From assembly GCA_958296285.1 (NCBI GenBank), contig OY282459.1, forward strand, positions 1 through 64,000: DNA of 64,000 bases, read 5' to 3'. Numbering within the stretch: position 1 is the first letter of the stretch; every line of letters starts with the position of its first letter. The DNA is from an uncultured Alphaproteobacteria bacterium. GTDB taxonomy: Bacteria; Pseudomonadota; Alphaproteobacteria; JAPOUT01; G958296285. Below, in pieces: positions 17,570 to 26,379 of this stretch. The translations under genes and the position numbers were made by a program. The notes beneath the pieces are model-generated. The model saw only the letters and a program-made list of their open reading frames with translations, searched no databases and had not been told where the DNA came from.

Positions 17570-18736
17570 TTACGAAAAATAAGATTCCAAAACCCCCTCA
17601 TAAATCCGCGTCAAACACTCCAAATCCTCCAACGCCGCATTCTCCCCAACCTTGTGAATCGTCTCCGCCGTCAAACCAAACTCAATCGTAGAAGCATAAT
17701 CCTTAATAAACCGCGCATCCGACGTCCCCCCCGTCGTGGAAAACTCCGGAACAAAACCCGTCTCCGCCTCAACAACCTTCGGCAAAATCCCATGAAGACG
17801 ACCCTCGCGCCCCAAAAAACACTCGCCCGAATGATGAAGCGTCAACCCAGCCCGACAACCGCTCCCCTCCAAAACCCCCTCCATCACGCCGCGAATGAAC
17901 CGCTCCAACGTCTCAGCCGTCTGCCTGTCATTATAGCGAATGTTGAAAAACGCCCGCGCCCGCCCCGGAATGACATTCCGCGCCTCATTCCCAACATCCA
18001 CCGACGTAATCTCCAAATTGGACGGCGCGAAATGCTCAGTCGCCTCATCCAAAGGGCGCTCCTGAAGATCGCGCAAAATCCGGGCCATCGGGCGAAGAGG
18101 ATTCGCCGCCCATTGCGGATTCGCCGCATGACCCTGAACGCCAACAATCTCTAACTCGGCATTGAGACTCCCGCGCCGCCCAATCTTGATCATCTCGCCC
18201 AACCGCTTCGGATTGGTCGGCTCGCCAATGAGACAATCTTCCAGCGTCTCGCCTTGGCGGGCGAGCCATCGCAAGATTTCGCGCGTGCCGTTCTTCGCCT
18301 CCCCCTCCTCATCGCCGGTGATGAGAAGGCTGATAGATCCGCGCGTCATTAAAGAGTTCGCCGCCAAATAATTTCTCAGCGCCGCGATGAAAGCCGCGAC
18401 CGCGCCCTTCATGTCAGACGCGCCGCGCCCATAGAGCCTGCCCCCCTCCACGATGGCGGCGAAAGGCGGATGCCGCCACGCCGCCTCATCGCCGGCAGGC
18501 ACGACATCCGTATGGCCGGCGAAAGAAAAATGCGGAGAAGTCTCGCCCAAACGCGCATAGAGATTATCCACCTCGCCGAAGGGAAGCCGATGACAGCGAA
18601 AGCCCAATGGGACGAGCCAGCTCTCCACCAAATCCAGCGCGCCTTCATCTTTCGGCGTGACGCTCGGACAGCGAATGAGCTGACGCGCCGCGTCTATCGG
18701 GTCTATTGGCGAGAGGGGAGGCGAGGCGGGCGGCAT
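17570..18736 (-). CDS. dapE: Succinyl-diaminopimelate desuccinylase
   Basis: 388 residues, M20 metallopeptidase family, cytosolic. It removes succinate from N-succinyl-L,L-diaminopimelate in lysine and peptidoglycan precursor synthesis. The zinc ligands are visible in FAGHTDVVPAGD (His near 68), GRGASDMKGAVAAF (bridging Asp near 107), TGDEEGEAKNGT (catalytic Glu and ligand Glu near 141), and the late His in LTAETIHKVGE. GEPT near 170 starts the dimerisation lid domain. It follows dapD by 6 bp, the end of a long coupled operon. Confidence 0.96.
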   Translation of the reverse strand: MPPASPPLSPIDPIDAARQLIRCPSVTPKDEGALDLVESWLVPLGFRCHRLPFGEVDNLYARLGETSPHFSFAGHTDVVPAGDEAAWRHPPFAAIVEGGRLYGRGASDMKGAVAAFIAALRNYLAANSLMTRGSISLLITGDEEGEAKNGTREILRWLARQGETLEDCLIGEPTNPKRLGEMIKIGRRGSLNAELEIVGVQGHAANPQWAANPLRPMARILRDLQERPLDEATEHFAPSNLEITSVDVGNEARNVIPGRARAFFNIRYNDRQTAETLERFIRGVMEGVLEGSGCRAGLTLHHSGECFLGREGRLHGILPKVVEAETGFVPEFSTTGGTSDARFIKDYASTIEFGLTAETIHKVGENAALEDLECLTRIYEGVLESYFS

Positions 18737-18742
18737 TGGGAA

Positions 18743-19594
18743 TCAAGAATCCCGAAGGAGCGCGTTAATAGATGTCTTGGCGCGCGTCCGCGCATCCACG
18801 CGCTTGACGATGACGGCGCAATAAAGGCTGGGGCGGCGGGCGGGGCGGGCGGATTCTTGACTGTCGGGATTGGCGGGAAGCGCCCCCGGCACGACAACGG
18901 AAAAAGGCGGCACGCGCCCTTGAAAAATCTCGCCTGTCTCTCTGTCCAGAATCTTTGTGGAAGCCGAGAGATAAACGCCCATCGCCAGCACCGCGCCCTC
19001 GCCGACATGAACGCCTTCGGCGACTTCGGATCGCGCGCCGATAAAGACTCCGTCCTCAATGATGACGGGGCTTGCCTGCGGAGGCTCCAAGACTCCGCCA
19101 ATCCCCGCGCCCCCCGACAGATGAACGCCGCGTCCGATTTGGGCGCAAGAGCCGACCGTCGCCCATGCGTCCACCATCGTCCCCTCGCCGATATAAGCGC
19201 CCATATTGACGAAACAGGGCATCAGCACGGCGCGCGGCGCGACATAAGCGGAATGGCGGACAATGGCGCCGGGGACGGCGCGGAAGGCGGCTTTTTGGAA
19301 ATCCTCCTCGCTCCAATCGGCGAATTTCAACGGGACTTTGTCCCACGCCGCGCCGAGCGCGCTCGTCATGCGCGTCATGGGGGTCAGACGGAACGAGAGC
19401 AAAATCGCCTTCTTGATCCATTGATGAACATGCCACGCGCCGCCTTTTTTTTGGGCGACCCTAATCGCGCCTTTGTCCAACGCGCTGAGCGTTTCGCGGA
19501 TAAGCGGGCGGAGCGGGAGGAGCGCTTCGGCGTCTCGCTCTGTCTCTGCCTCGTCAAAGGCTTTTTCAATGAGGCGGATTTTGTCGGGCGTCAT
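18743..19594 (-). CDS. dapD: Tetrahydrodipicolinate N-succinyltransferase
   Basis: 283 residues from the ATG at 19594, chosen because it overlaps the preceding gene's TGA as ATGA; an in-frame start 36 bp upstream is less likely. It is an acyltransferase with a left-handed beta-helix of hexapeptide repeats ([23 protein letters not shown] and [15 protein letters not shown]). It transfers succinyl from succinyl-CoA to tetrahydrodipicolinate, the step before DapC in the succinylase branch of lysine synthesis. Adjacent dapE acts later in the same pathway. Confidence 0.96.
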   Translation of the reverse strand: MTPDKIRLIEKAFDEAETERDAEALLPLRPLIRETLSALDKGAIRVAQKKGGAWHVHQWIKKAILLSFRLTPMTRMTSALGAAWDKVPLKFADWSEEDFQKAAFRAVPGAIVRHSAYVAPRAVLMPCFVNMGAYIGEGTMVDAWATVGSCAQIGRGVHLSGGAGIGGVLEPPQASPVIIEDGVFIGARSEVAEGVHVGEGAVLAMGVYLSASTKILDRETGEIFQGRVPPFSVVVPGALPANPDSQESARPARRPSLYCAVIVKRVDARTRAKTSINALLRDS

Positions 19595-20628
19595 TCGGCT
19601 TCGCCCGCTTCGCGGAAAGGCTCTGTCCATTCGCTCGCGCCGCCTGTCTCAATGCGGCGGAAGGAGACTTCCTGATATTGGCGCTTGAGACAATCCTCTC
19701 GGCCTGCGATTCGGAAAAGGGTGCGCTTGACGCACATTGGAAAATCGCCCGCCCAGACCAAACTGCGTCCGCCTTTTTCCATCCGCGCGCCTTTTTCGTC
19801 CACCGCTTCGGCATAGGCGTAATAGATGCTCCTCTCCAGCCGTCCTCGCAGGACTTGACGGCATTGGCGCGGGAGCAGTTTGACCCAGCCTTGGGATTCA
19901 AATTCGGGCTTGGGGGCGGTCGTGCGATGTCCGAAAGCCGACCACAGCACATAGGAGGTCTCGTTGCAGAAGCGCAAGCCCGGCCCCTCGTCTCGGGAGC
20001 GGGCGCGGGAGATCAGACGGTCAAACAGACGTTTCGTGATGACGCCGGTCGGTCTCATGCCCGCCAGTTTCTGAAATTCCTTGACGGCGCGGAGGGTCGT
20101 GCGCCCGGCATATCCGTCAATCTCGCCGATGTCAAAGCCGTTTTGGCGCAGGAGGCGCTGCACGCCCGCCACGATCGCGTGCCGCCGCGAGGGGAAAAGA
20201 TGGCGCTCGGAAAAAACGGAACTCTTCTTCTGCCGCCTGACGGCGACAGGGAGGAAGCCCGTCTTCTCATATCCATATTCGCGGCAGAGGACAGTGTCGC
20301 GGATATGGAACGGCTTGCCATGCTCGGACGCCACGCAGAGCGCCTGATCGCCTCCGAAGATTTTCACCTCGCCATTATAGATGTCCAGCGATCGGGCATA
20401 GATGTAATAGTCGCGCCTCTTCAGAGGCTCGGCTAAGACCTCGGCGCAAAAGCCCGGATAAAGACGGAACCAGCCCCGCGATTCCAGCGCGTCATTTTTG
20501 TTTTGGACGCCGACAGCGCTGTCCAACACATAGCTGGTCTCGTTGCAGAATTCGTAAGCCGCTTCGGCGCGATGCGCCTCGCAGAAAAAGAGAAGAAGAG
20601 TCGCGGCGATGAAGCGAAGGAGGGTCAT
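19591..20628 (-). CDS. Exported DUF1036 - peptidoglycan-binding - DUF1036 protein
   Basis: 345 residues. A signal peptide ends near HRAEA. Two DUF1036 domains ([16 protein letters not shown] near 27 and [15 protein letters not shown] near 222, each with GW..L.P..C..VL) flank a PG_binding_1 domain at about 150-205 ([32 protein letters not shown]). DUF1036 is common in alphaproteobacterial envelopes but its function is not established. The tandem arrangement around a peptidoglycan-binding module suggests a cell-wall-associated role, fitting its place between argB and dapD. It is coupled on both sides by ATGA overlaps. Confidence 0.82.
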   Translation of the reverse strand: MTLLRFIAATLLLFFCEAHRAEAAYEFCNETSYVLDSAVGVQNKNDALESRGWFRLYPGFCAEVLAEPLKRRDYYIYARSLDIYNGEVKIFGGDQALCVASEHGKPFHIRDTVLCREYGYEKTGFLPVAVRRQKKSSVFSERHLFPSRRHAIVAGVQRLLRQNGFDIGEIDGYAGRTTLRAVKEFQKLAGMRPTGVITKRLFDRLISRARSRDEGPGLRFCNETSYVLWSAFGHRTTAPKPEFESQGWVKLLPRQCRQVLRGRLERSIYYAYAEAVDEKGARMEKGGRSLVWAGDFPMCVKRTLFRIAGREDCLKRQYQEVSFRRIETGGASEWTEPFREAGEAE

Positions 20629-21557
20629 GGGTTTGTCCTCATTTTTTGATGGGGCGGGCGGCGGGCGTGGAAGAGCGTCCCCGCGCCTTGATCGGTAAAA
20701 AGTTCAAGGAGGAGCGCGTGAGGCTGCCGTCCGTCCAAAATGACCGCCGCCTCCACGCCCTTTTTGACGGCTTCAAGACAGGTTTCCACTTTCGGCGTCA
20801 TGCCCTCTTGAATGACGCCTTTCTTGATAAGCGCGCGCGCTTTCTCAAGAGAGAGGGAGGGCATGGGCAGCCCGTCCTCGCCGCGGACGGCGGGGACGTT
20901 TGTCAGAATGAGGAGTCGCGCGGCTTTAAGGGCGGCGGCGATGGCGCTGGCGGCGACATCGGCGTTGATATTGCGGCGCTGTCCTTTTTTGTCGGCGGCG
21001 ATGGGCGCGATCACAGGCACGATTCCCTTCTCCAACAGAAGATGGAGAATATCCGCCCGCACTTGTCGGGGTCGTCCGACAAAGCCGAGCGTTTCGGCGT
21101 TCTTATCAAGAGGCTCGGCTTCTATCAAGCCGGCGTCCATGCCTGAGAGTCCGAGCGCGCGTCCGCCGACGGCGGCGATCTGCCGCACGATCGCTTTATT
21201 GACCGCGCCGGCCAAGACCATCTCGGCGGCGGCGATCTCCTCGTCTCCCGTGATCCGAAGCCCGTTATGAAAGCGGCTTTCTATGCCGCGCTCTTTCAAG
21301 AAGCGATCTATCTGAGGTCCGCCGCCATGCACGATCACCGGACGCACCCCGCTTTGGCGCAAGAGCGCGACATCGCCGGCGAAGGAATCGGCGCGGAGTC
21401 CTTCCGTCATCGCGCTGCCGCCATATTTAATGACGATGCAGCGCCCGTCATAGCGCTGCATATAGGGGAGCGCCTCTGAGAGGAGTCCCGCCTTTTTGAG
21501 AGCCTCGTCCCTTGTCTTCATCCGATAAGCCTTGCCTGGAAGCCGCGTCTGAATCAA
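20625..21557 (-). CDS. argB: Acetylglutamate kinase
   Basis: 310 residues, amino-acid kinase family. ArgB phosphorylates N-acetylglutamate, the committed step of arginine synthesis. It shows VIKYGGSAM near 44 (phosphate-binding Lys-Tyr-Gly-Gly), VIVHGGGPQI near 75, FHNGLRIT, and the NINADVAASAIAAALKA motif near 198. The start overlaps the yidC stop (ATGA) and the stop overlaps the DUF1036 start. In many alphaproteobacteria argB follows yidC and engB; engB is absent here. C-terminal residues RRPPHQK are an Arg/Pro-rich extension. Confidence 0.95.
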   Translation of the reverse strand: MIQTRLPGKAYRMKTRDEALKKAGLLSEALPYMQRYDGRCIVIKYGGSAMTEGLRADSFAGDVALLRQSGVRPVIVHGGGPQIDRFLKERGIESRFHNGLRITGDEEIAAAEMVLAGAVNKAIVRQIAAVGGRALGLSGMDAGLIEAEPLDKNAETLGFVGRPRQVRADILHLLLEKGIVPVIAPIAADKKGQRRNINADVAASAIAAALKAARLLILTNVPAVRGEDGLPMPSLSLEKARALIKKGVIQEGMTPKVETCLEAVKKGVEAAVILDGRQPHALLLELFTDQGAGTLFHARRPPHQKMRTNP

Positions 21558-23323
21558 GAGCGCTTTGAGAAAAGATTATCAAAAAGCATGATCGGCACGC
21601 CATGGCGCTTCATCATCACGGCTTGCTGAAGGATGGAAAGGAGATTGTTCCAGACCCAGTAAATGACGAGACCGGCGGGGAATTGCGCCAAGATCACGAC
21701 CAGAAAGATCGGCATCCACGCCATCACCGTTTTCTGAACGGGGTTGGGCGGCGGCGGATTCATCTTGATTTGGACGAACATCGTCAGCCCCATCAAGAGC
21801 GGCCAGACTCCGATCGTCAGCAGGGGCGGCGGCGTGAAAGGCAGAAGCCCGAAGAGATTCACAAGCGAGGTCGGATCGGGCGCGGAGAGATCGCGGATCC
21901 ATCCGTAAAAGGGGACATGCCGCATCTCTATCGTGATGAAGAGAACCTTATAAAGCGCGAAAAAGACAGGCGCTTGGAGAAGCATCGGCAGACAGCCGGA
22001 CAAAGGCTGCAATTGATGTTTTTGGTAAAGTTGCATCATCGCTTGATTGCGCTTCGTCCAATCTTCGGGATGAGCCTCTTGGATTTTTTGGATTTCGGGC
22101 TGCAATTTCTGCATTTGGCTGATCGTGCGATAGGAGGCGTTGGAGAGCGGGAAGAAGAGCAATTTGATCGCCACCGTCAAAAGAAGGATCGCCAGACCGA
22201 ATGACCCGACATGGCGGTAGAAGAAATCCAATGAGAGAAAAATGGGCTTCGTCAGAAAATAGAGCCATCCCCAGTCAATCAGAAGATCAAAGCGGGCGAT
22301 GCCCGTTTCGGCGTAATCCTCTATTCGCGCGACCTCTTTCGCGCCGGCGAAGAGGCGGGTCGTGGCTTTTTGGGCGGGGGCGGTCAGATGGAGCGCGGCT
22401 TCATGGATTGGCGCGTCCCATCGGCCGAGCTTGGCGAAGCGGGCGGCGATCGCTCTTTCCTTGTCGGGGATGAGCGCCGCCGCCCAATATTTGTCGGTGA
22501 TTCCGAGCCACCCTCCCAGCGATCGGAAGAGCGCCGGCTTGTCCGGCGCGGCGTCATCATAGTCATATTCCTCCAAGCCGCTTTCTGAGAAGAATCCCAC
22601 AAAGCCCTCATGGAGAATGAAAAAGCCCCACACATCCACCGCCCCGAAACGGAGAATGCGCAAAGACGGCGCGAGATTAATCGGCTGCGCGGCGCGGCTT
22701 TCCACGGTCTGCGTGATGGTGAACATATAATTCTCATCCACTTCCAGACGGATGGAGAAAATCTGTCCCTCGCCATTGTCGTGAGTGAGGGTGATGGGGG
22801 TGTCCGGCGTCAGTTCGGCATTGGGAGGGGCGCGCCAGAGAGTTTTTTGCCCCGGGATCGCGGTTTTGTCGGATGGCGAGAGTCTTCGCCATCCTATTTC
22901 GGCGAAATAGCCGGATTCGCCTTTTTCGTCAGGGGGCGAGAAGAGCTGCACGGCGGGGCTTTCTTTTTCCACGGTTTGGCGATATTTGACGAGTCGGAGA
23001 TCGTCTATCCGCGCGCCTTTGAGGCTCATAGAGCCTTTGAGAGATGGCGTGCGAATGGGGAGCGAAGGCGAATCGCTCTGATAAAATTCGCTCTCGCCCT
23101 TTTTGGCGGAGCGTCTTGACGCGGAGGCGGCAGAGGCGGCGGGCGCTTCAGCGGATTCGGGCGCGGAGGAGGGGGGCGCTTCGGCGGATTCGGGCGCGGA
23201 GGAGGGCGGCGGCGGGGGGGGCGGGGCGAACCAAGTTTCCCAGACGACCAAAATTCCCAAAGTGAGAATAAGCGCCAAGAGAAGATTGCCCTGCATCGGA
23301 GGAGGCGAGCGCGGATCAGACAT
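21554..23323 (-). CDS. yidC: Membrane protein insertase YidC
   Basis: 589 residues. An N-terminal membrane helix (LLLALILTLGILVVWETWF) is followed by a Pro/Ser/Ala linker holding a tandem 11-residue duplication (SSAPESAEAP twice), a large periplasmic beta domain (about 80-350), and the conserved insertase core from FGLAILLLTVAIKLLFFPL near 375 to the C-terminus (LQPEIQKIQEAHPEDW, PLSGCLPMLLQAPVFFALYKVL). It inserts inner membrane proteins alone or with SecYEG, whose partners SecD, SecF and YajC are at the far end of this window. The start overlaps the rnpA stop by 8 bp. Confidence 0.96.
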   Translation of the reverse strand: MSDPRSPPPMQGNLLLALILTLGILVVWETWFAPPPPPPPSSAPESAEAPPSSAPESAEAPAASAASASRRSAKKGESEFYQSDSPSLPIRTPSLKGSMSLKGARIDDLRLVKYRQTVEKESPAVQLFSPPDEKGESGYFAEIGWRRLSPSDKTAIPGQKTLWRAPPNAELTPDTPITLTHDNGEGQIFSIRLEVDENYMFTITQTVESRAAQPINLAPSLRILRFGAVDVWGFFILHEGFVGFFSESGLEEYDYDDAAPDKPALFRSLGGWLGITDKYWAAALIPDKERAIAARFAKLGRWDAPIHEAALHLTAPAQKATTRLFAGAKEVARIEDYAETGIARFDLLIDWGWLYFLTKPIFLSLDFFYRHVGSFGLAILLLTVAIKLLFFPLSNASYRTISQMQKLQPEIQKIQEAHPEDWTKRNQAMMQLYQKHQLQPLSGCLPMLLQAPVFFALYKVLFITIEMRHVPFYGWIRDLSAPDPTSLVNLFGLLPFTPPPLLTIGVWPLLMGLTMFVQIKMNPPPPNPVQKTVMAWMPIFLVVILAQFPAGLVIYWVWNNLLSILQQAVMMKRHGVPIMLFDNLFSKRS

Positions 23324-23735
23324 TGCGAGCCTGTCGGTTTTTTTGGTTTTTGTCGGCGCTTTTGAGAGCGCGGAGGAGATCGTCTCGGAGCGCCGCGCTC
23401 TCGCGCCCGACAGTCGCGGCGCGGGCGATCAGCACATAGTCCAATCCCGGGCGGGCATGGGACGGCAGCAGTTTTTTCGCCAAAGCGCGAAGACGGCGTC
23501 TGGCGCGATTGCGTTTGACGGCGCAGCCGATTTTGCGCGTGGCGGTCAGCCCGTATCGGATTTCGCGCGGCGGGGCGTCATCTTGAGGGGGGCGGAGGCG
23601 ATATTGGAGAATGACGCCGGGCTGCGCCGCTTTCCCGCCCTTTTTCGCGGCGAGGAGGAATTGCGCCCGTTTTTTCAGAGGCGCGAGTTTTTTTTCTTCG
23701 CCATGATCAGCATGGGATCGGAGCGGGGGCTTCAT
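23316..23735 (-). CDS. rnpA: Ribonuclease P protein component
   Basis: 139 residues from the ATG at 23735; longer in-frame starts would overlap rpmH. RnpA binds the catalytic RNase P RNA for tRNA 5' processing. The signature RNR-type motif is present as GCAVKRNRARRRLRAL near 75, preceded by RYGLTATRKIG. A Lys-rich N-terminus (LAPLKKRAQFLLAAKKG) is normal. It lies between rpmH and yidC as in most bacteria, but the usual small yidD gene is missing: rnpA and yidC overlap directly. Confidence 0.92.
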   Translation of the reverse strand: MKPPLRSHADHGEEKKLAPLKKRAQFLLAAKKGGKAAQPGVILQYRLRPPQDDAPPREIRYGLTATRKIGCAVKRNRARRRLRALAKKLLPSHARPGLDYVLIARAATVGRESAALRDDLLRALKSADKNQKNRQARNV

Positions 23736-23767
23736 CGGACTCTGCGTCTCGCGCGAGGGCGCGACCG

Positions 23768-23902
23768 TCAGCGCGACAGGATTCGCCGCCCTTTGGCGCG
23801 GCGGCGCTGAAGAATCTTGCGCCCATGGCGCGTGGCTTTTCGGGCGCGGAAGCCGTGGCGTCTTTTGCGAACTCGTTGGCTTGGCTGGTAGGTGCGTTTC
23901 AC
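23768..23902 (-). CDS. rpmH: 50S ribosomal protein L34
   Basis: 44 residues, GTG start at 23902. The translation begins [16 protein letters not shown] after the initiator, continues [21 protein letters not shown] and ends ILSR, an almost canonical alphaproteobacterial L34. The stop (23770-23768) is 32 bp before rnpA. A -10 TATAAG (23975-23970) lies about 70 bp upstream. Confidence 0.96.
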   Translation of the reverse strand: MKRTYQPSQRVRKRRHGFRARKATRHGRKILQRRRAKGRRILSR

Positions 23903-23969
23903 TTGCGGGATGTCTCAATAAGAATGAGGAATGAGGGGCGGCGCGGGCGCTTCACCTTCCATAGGCGGT

Positions 23970-23975
23970 CTTATA
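23970..23975 (-). promoter_or_regulatory. Probable -10 box of the rpmH operon
   Basis: GACTATAAGA on the minus strand gives TATAAG about 68 bp upstream of the rpmH GTG. It is the only good -10 candidate in the 195-bp divergent gap to the TVP38 gene. Confidence 0.45.
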
Positions 23976-24097
23976 GTCGCTCTAGGCGAGGGGGTCAAGA
24001 TTCCGCTTGCCTCGCGCGGCGCGAAAATCTATGATGCGCGGCGGGAGAGATGGAGAAGGAGCGCGTTTTATAGAGCCGAACCGAAGGGGGGGACGCT

Positions 24098-24886
24098 ATG
24101 CGCGACAGAGCGCTCGCCTTTATGCGCCGATGGCTGCTTCCGATCGTCGTTCTCGCGGCGATGCTCGCGGTTTTTCTGTCAGGCGGCTGGGATTATCTCC
24201 GCTTGGAGACGCTTGCGCGGCATAGCGAAGCGCTTCATCGTTTCGTCTCCGAGCGTTTTCTGCTTTCTCTTTTTCTTTATTTATCGCTTTACGCCGTTTG
24301 CGTGGCGCTGTCTCTGCCGGGCGGCGCGCTTTTGACGATCACGAGCGGCTTTCTTTTCGGCGCTTTTCTTGGCGGGACTGTCGCGCTTTTCGGGGCGGTT
24401 TTGGGGGCGGCGGCGCTTTTTCTGATCGCGCGCACGGCGCTTGGCGAGGGTCTGTCCGCCCGCGCCGGACCATGGCTGGAGAAACTCCGAGACGGCTTCG
24501 CGCGCAACGCGCTTTCTTACATGCTTTTTCTGCGGCTTGTTCCCGCCTTTCCCTTTTGGCTTGTCAATCTTGCGCCGGCGCTTCTGAATGTGCGCCTGTC
24601 GGTCTATCTGATTGGGACGTTTTTTGGAATCATCCCCGGCACTTTCGCCTTCGCTTTTCTAGGCGGAGGCTTGGACGCGATTCTCGCTCAAGAGATGGCG
24701 CTTTACGAGACATGCCTTTCTCAAAGGGGCGAGGCGGAATGCGCCTTCAGCATTGAGCCTGCCGCGCTTCTCTCGCGGGAGCTGCTTCTCGCCTTCACGC
24801 TTTTGGGCGTGGTGGCGCTGACGCCTGTCGGCTTCCGCCTTCTGCGCCGCGCCCGATTCTCTTCAAGAGCGGCGGACGCGCCATGA
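24098..24886 (+). CDS. TVP38/TMEM64 (DedA-like, VTT domain) membrane protein
   Basis: 262 residues with about six hydrophobic segments. The VTT/SNARE-associated core is clear: LSLPGGALLTITSGFLFGAFLGGT near 68-92, then an amphipathic region and FLRLVPAFPFWLVNLAPALLN near 147, then GTFFGIIPGTFAFAFLGGGLD. The family is linked to phospholipid movement across membranes, but the substrate here is unknown. Its stop overlaps the start of the histidine kinase gene (ATGA), so the two are coupled and may act in one envelope-stress or lipid-sensing unit. GTTTTATAG near 24064-24072 is a weak -10 candidate. Confidence 0.88.
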   Translation: MRDRALAFMRRWLLPIVVLAAMLAVFLSGGWDYLRLETLARHSEALHRFVSERFLLSLFLYLSLYAVCVALSLPGGALLTITSGFLFGAFLGGTVALFGAVLGAAALFLIARTALGEGLSARAGPWLEKLRDGFARNALSYMLFLRLVPAFPFWLVNLAPALLNVRLSVYLIGTFFGIIPGTFAFAFLGGGLDAILAQEMALYETCLSQRGEAECAFSIEPAALLSRELLLAFTLLGVVALTPVGFRLLRRARFSSRAADAP

Positions 24887-26379
24887 TGTCCTTCGCCAAA
24901 AGCGTCTTCTCGGATCTTTCGGGCAAGTTCTGCGCGATGACGATCCTCTTTGTCATGGCGAGTTCTTTGGTGATTCTTTTGCCGATTTTGGGCTTCACGC
25001 AGAGGAGCTGGCTCGCGGGGCGGATGGAAACGGCGCAAATCGTCTCTCGCGCTTTGCACGGCGGCGGCGACAAAATAGGCTCGGCGCTCCGCGATGAGAT
25101 TCGGCGCGAGACGGGCTTTCTGTCGCTTTCCATAGAAGAGGCGGACGCGCATCATCTCCTTCTGCTCTCGGAGACGATGCCGCCGATCTCGCGGGAGATT
25201 GATCTCCGAAGCGAGAGCGCCTTCGCCCATATGCGGGACGCGCTTTGGGCGGTCTTTCGGGCGGACGCGCAATCTTTACGCGTTGTCGGCAGAGCCGAAA
25301 GCGATTCCGAGACGCGATTGGCGATCAGCATCCGTGAAGGGGCGCTTAAAAAGGCGCTTTTCTATGACGCCTGCGGCGTTTTGCTGTCCGCCTTTCTGAT
25401 CGCGTTTTTGTCGGGGCTTCTGCTTTTCCTGATGGCGCGCTTTATTCTGACTCGCCCGCTGCGGGATTTGGCGCGGAACATGATCGCCTTCCGCGAAGCG
25501 CCTGAAGATCGCGAGCGCATCCTCGCGCCGCCGCCGCGAGAAGACGAGATCGGAGAGGTGATGCATGCGCTGAAAGATTTGGAGTCGCGGCTTCATGAAT
25601 CGCTGCGCCATCAGAAGCGTTTGGCGAGGCTGGGCGAGGCGGTCGGCAAGATGCATCATGATCTCAGAAACATTTTGGCGAGCGCGCATCTTCTCGCCGA
25701 TGGCTTGCAGGCGAGTCAGGACCCGACAGTTCAACGGATGGCGCGGAGGCTTTTTGGAATTGTGGATCGCGCCTCGCGGCTATGCACGCAGAGTTTGGAA
25801 TATGGTCGCCCTGAGAATCGCGCGCCTCTGATCAAGCGCGTGGCGCTTCGCGCGATGGCGGATGAGCTGGGTCAGGCGGTGGGTCTTTCCAAAGGCGGGG
25901 CGATAGAGTGGGAGAATCGGGTTCCGGCGGCTCTTTCGCTTGAGAGCGATTCGGAGCATCTTTTTCGGATTCTTCTGAATTTGGGTCGGAACGCGGTTCA
26001 GGCGGTAGAGTCTTCGGGGAAGGGGGGCGGTCGGATCACTGTGAGCGCGGAGGCGCGAGGCGATCACGTGTGGATTTGGATTCAGGATACGGGCAATGGT
26101 CTGCCGCCGCGAATCCAGCGGGATCTCTTCACGCCTTTTGTCCGAGGCTGTCAGGGTTTTGGCTTGGGTCTCGCCATTTCTTACGATTTGGCGCGCTCTC
26201 AGGGCGGCGTTTTGCGGCTCGCCGAGACTGGCGCGCATGGGACGCTTTTTGAGCTGCGTCTTCCGCGCCGCAGGAGCGCCGGCAAGATTCTCTCCTTCCG
26301 CCATGCCGATGATCAGCGCGACAGCGTGAGCGCCAGCCCTTCGCGCCGCCGATCCGCGCCCCCGTCGGCGAGGCTTTGA
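24883..26379 (+). CDS. Membrane sensor histidine kinase (orphan)
   Basis: 498 residues. Two membrane helices (about 20-40 and 165-188) flank a periplasmic domain of about 125 residues. A HAMP-like linker (LTRPLRDLARNMIAF) follows, then a HisKA helix with H-box GKMHHDLRNILAS (phospho-acceptor His near 263), N-box LLNLGRNAVQAVE, G1 DTGNGLP, F-box LFTPFV and G2 GFGLGLAI, so all ATPase boxes are intact. No response regulator gene is adjacent. The last about 22 codons overlap the convergent ggt gene by 67 bp. It is coupled to the upstream TVP38 gene. Confidence 0.92.
   Translation: MMSFAKSVFSDLSGKFCAMTILFVMASSLVILLPILGFTQRSWLAGRMETAQIVSRALHGGGDKIGSALRDEIRRETGFLSLSIEEADAHHLLLLSETMPPISREIDLRSESAFAHMRDALWAVFRADAQSLRVVGRAESDSETRLAISIREGALKKALFYDACGVLLSAFLIAFLSGLLLFLMARFILTRPLRDLARNMIAFREAPEDRERILAPPPREDEIGEVMHALKDLESRLHESLRHQKRLARLGEAVGKMHHDLRNILASAHLLADGLQASQDPTVQRMARRLFGIVDRASRLCTQSLEYGRPENRAPLIKRVALRAMADELGQAVGLSKGGAIEWENRVPAALSLESDSEHLFRILLNLGRNAVQAVESSGKGGGRITVSAEARGDHVWIWIQDTGNGLPPRIQRDLFTPFVRGCQGFGLGLAISYDLARSQGGVLRLAETGAHGTLFELRLPRRRSAGKILSFRHADDQRDSVSASPSRRRSAPPSARL

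Noticed and set aside
23768..23902. Replication origin near rpmH-rnpA
   Set aside because: The rpmH-rnpA pair is near oriC in some bacteria, but no dnaA gene or DnaA-box cluster is visible here.
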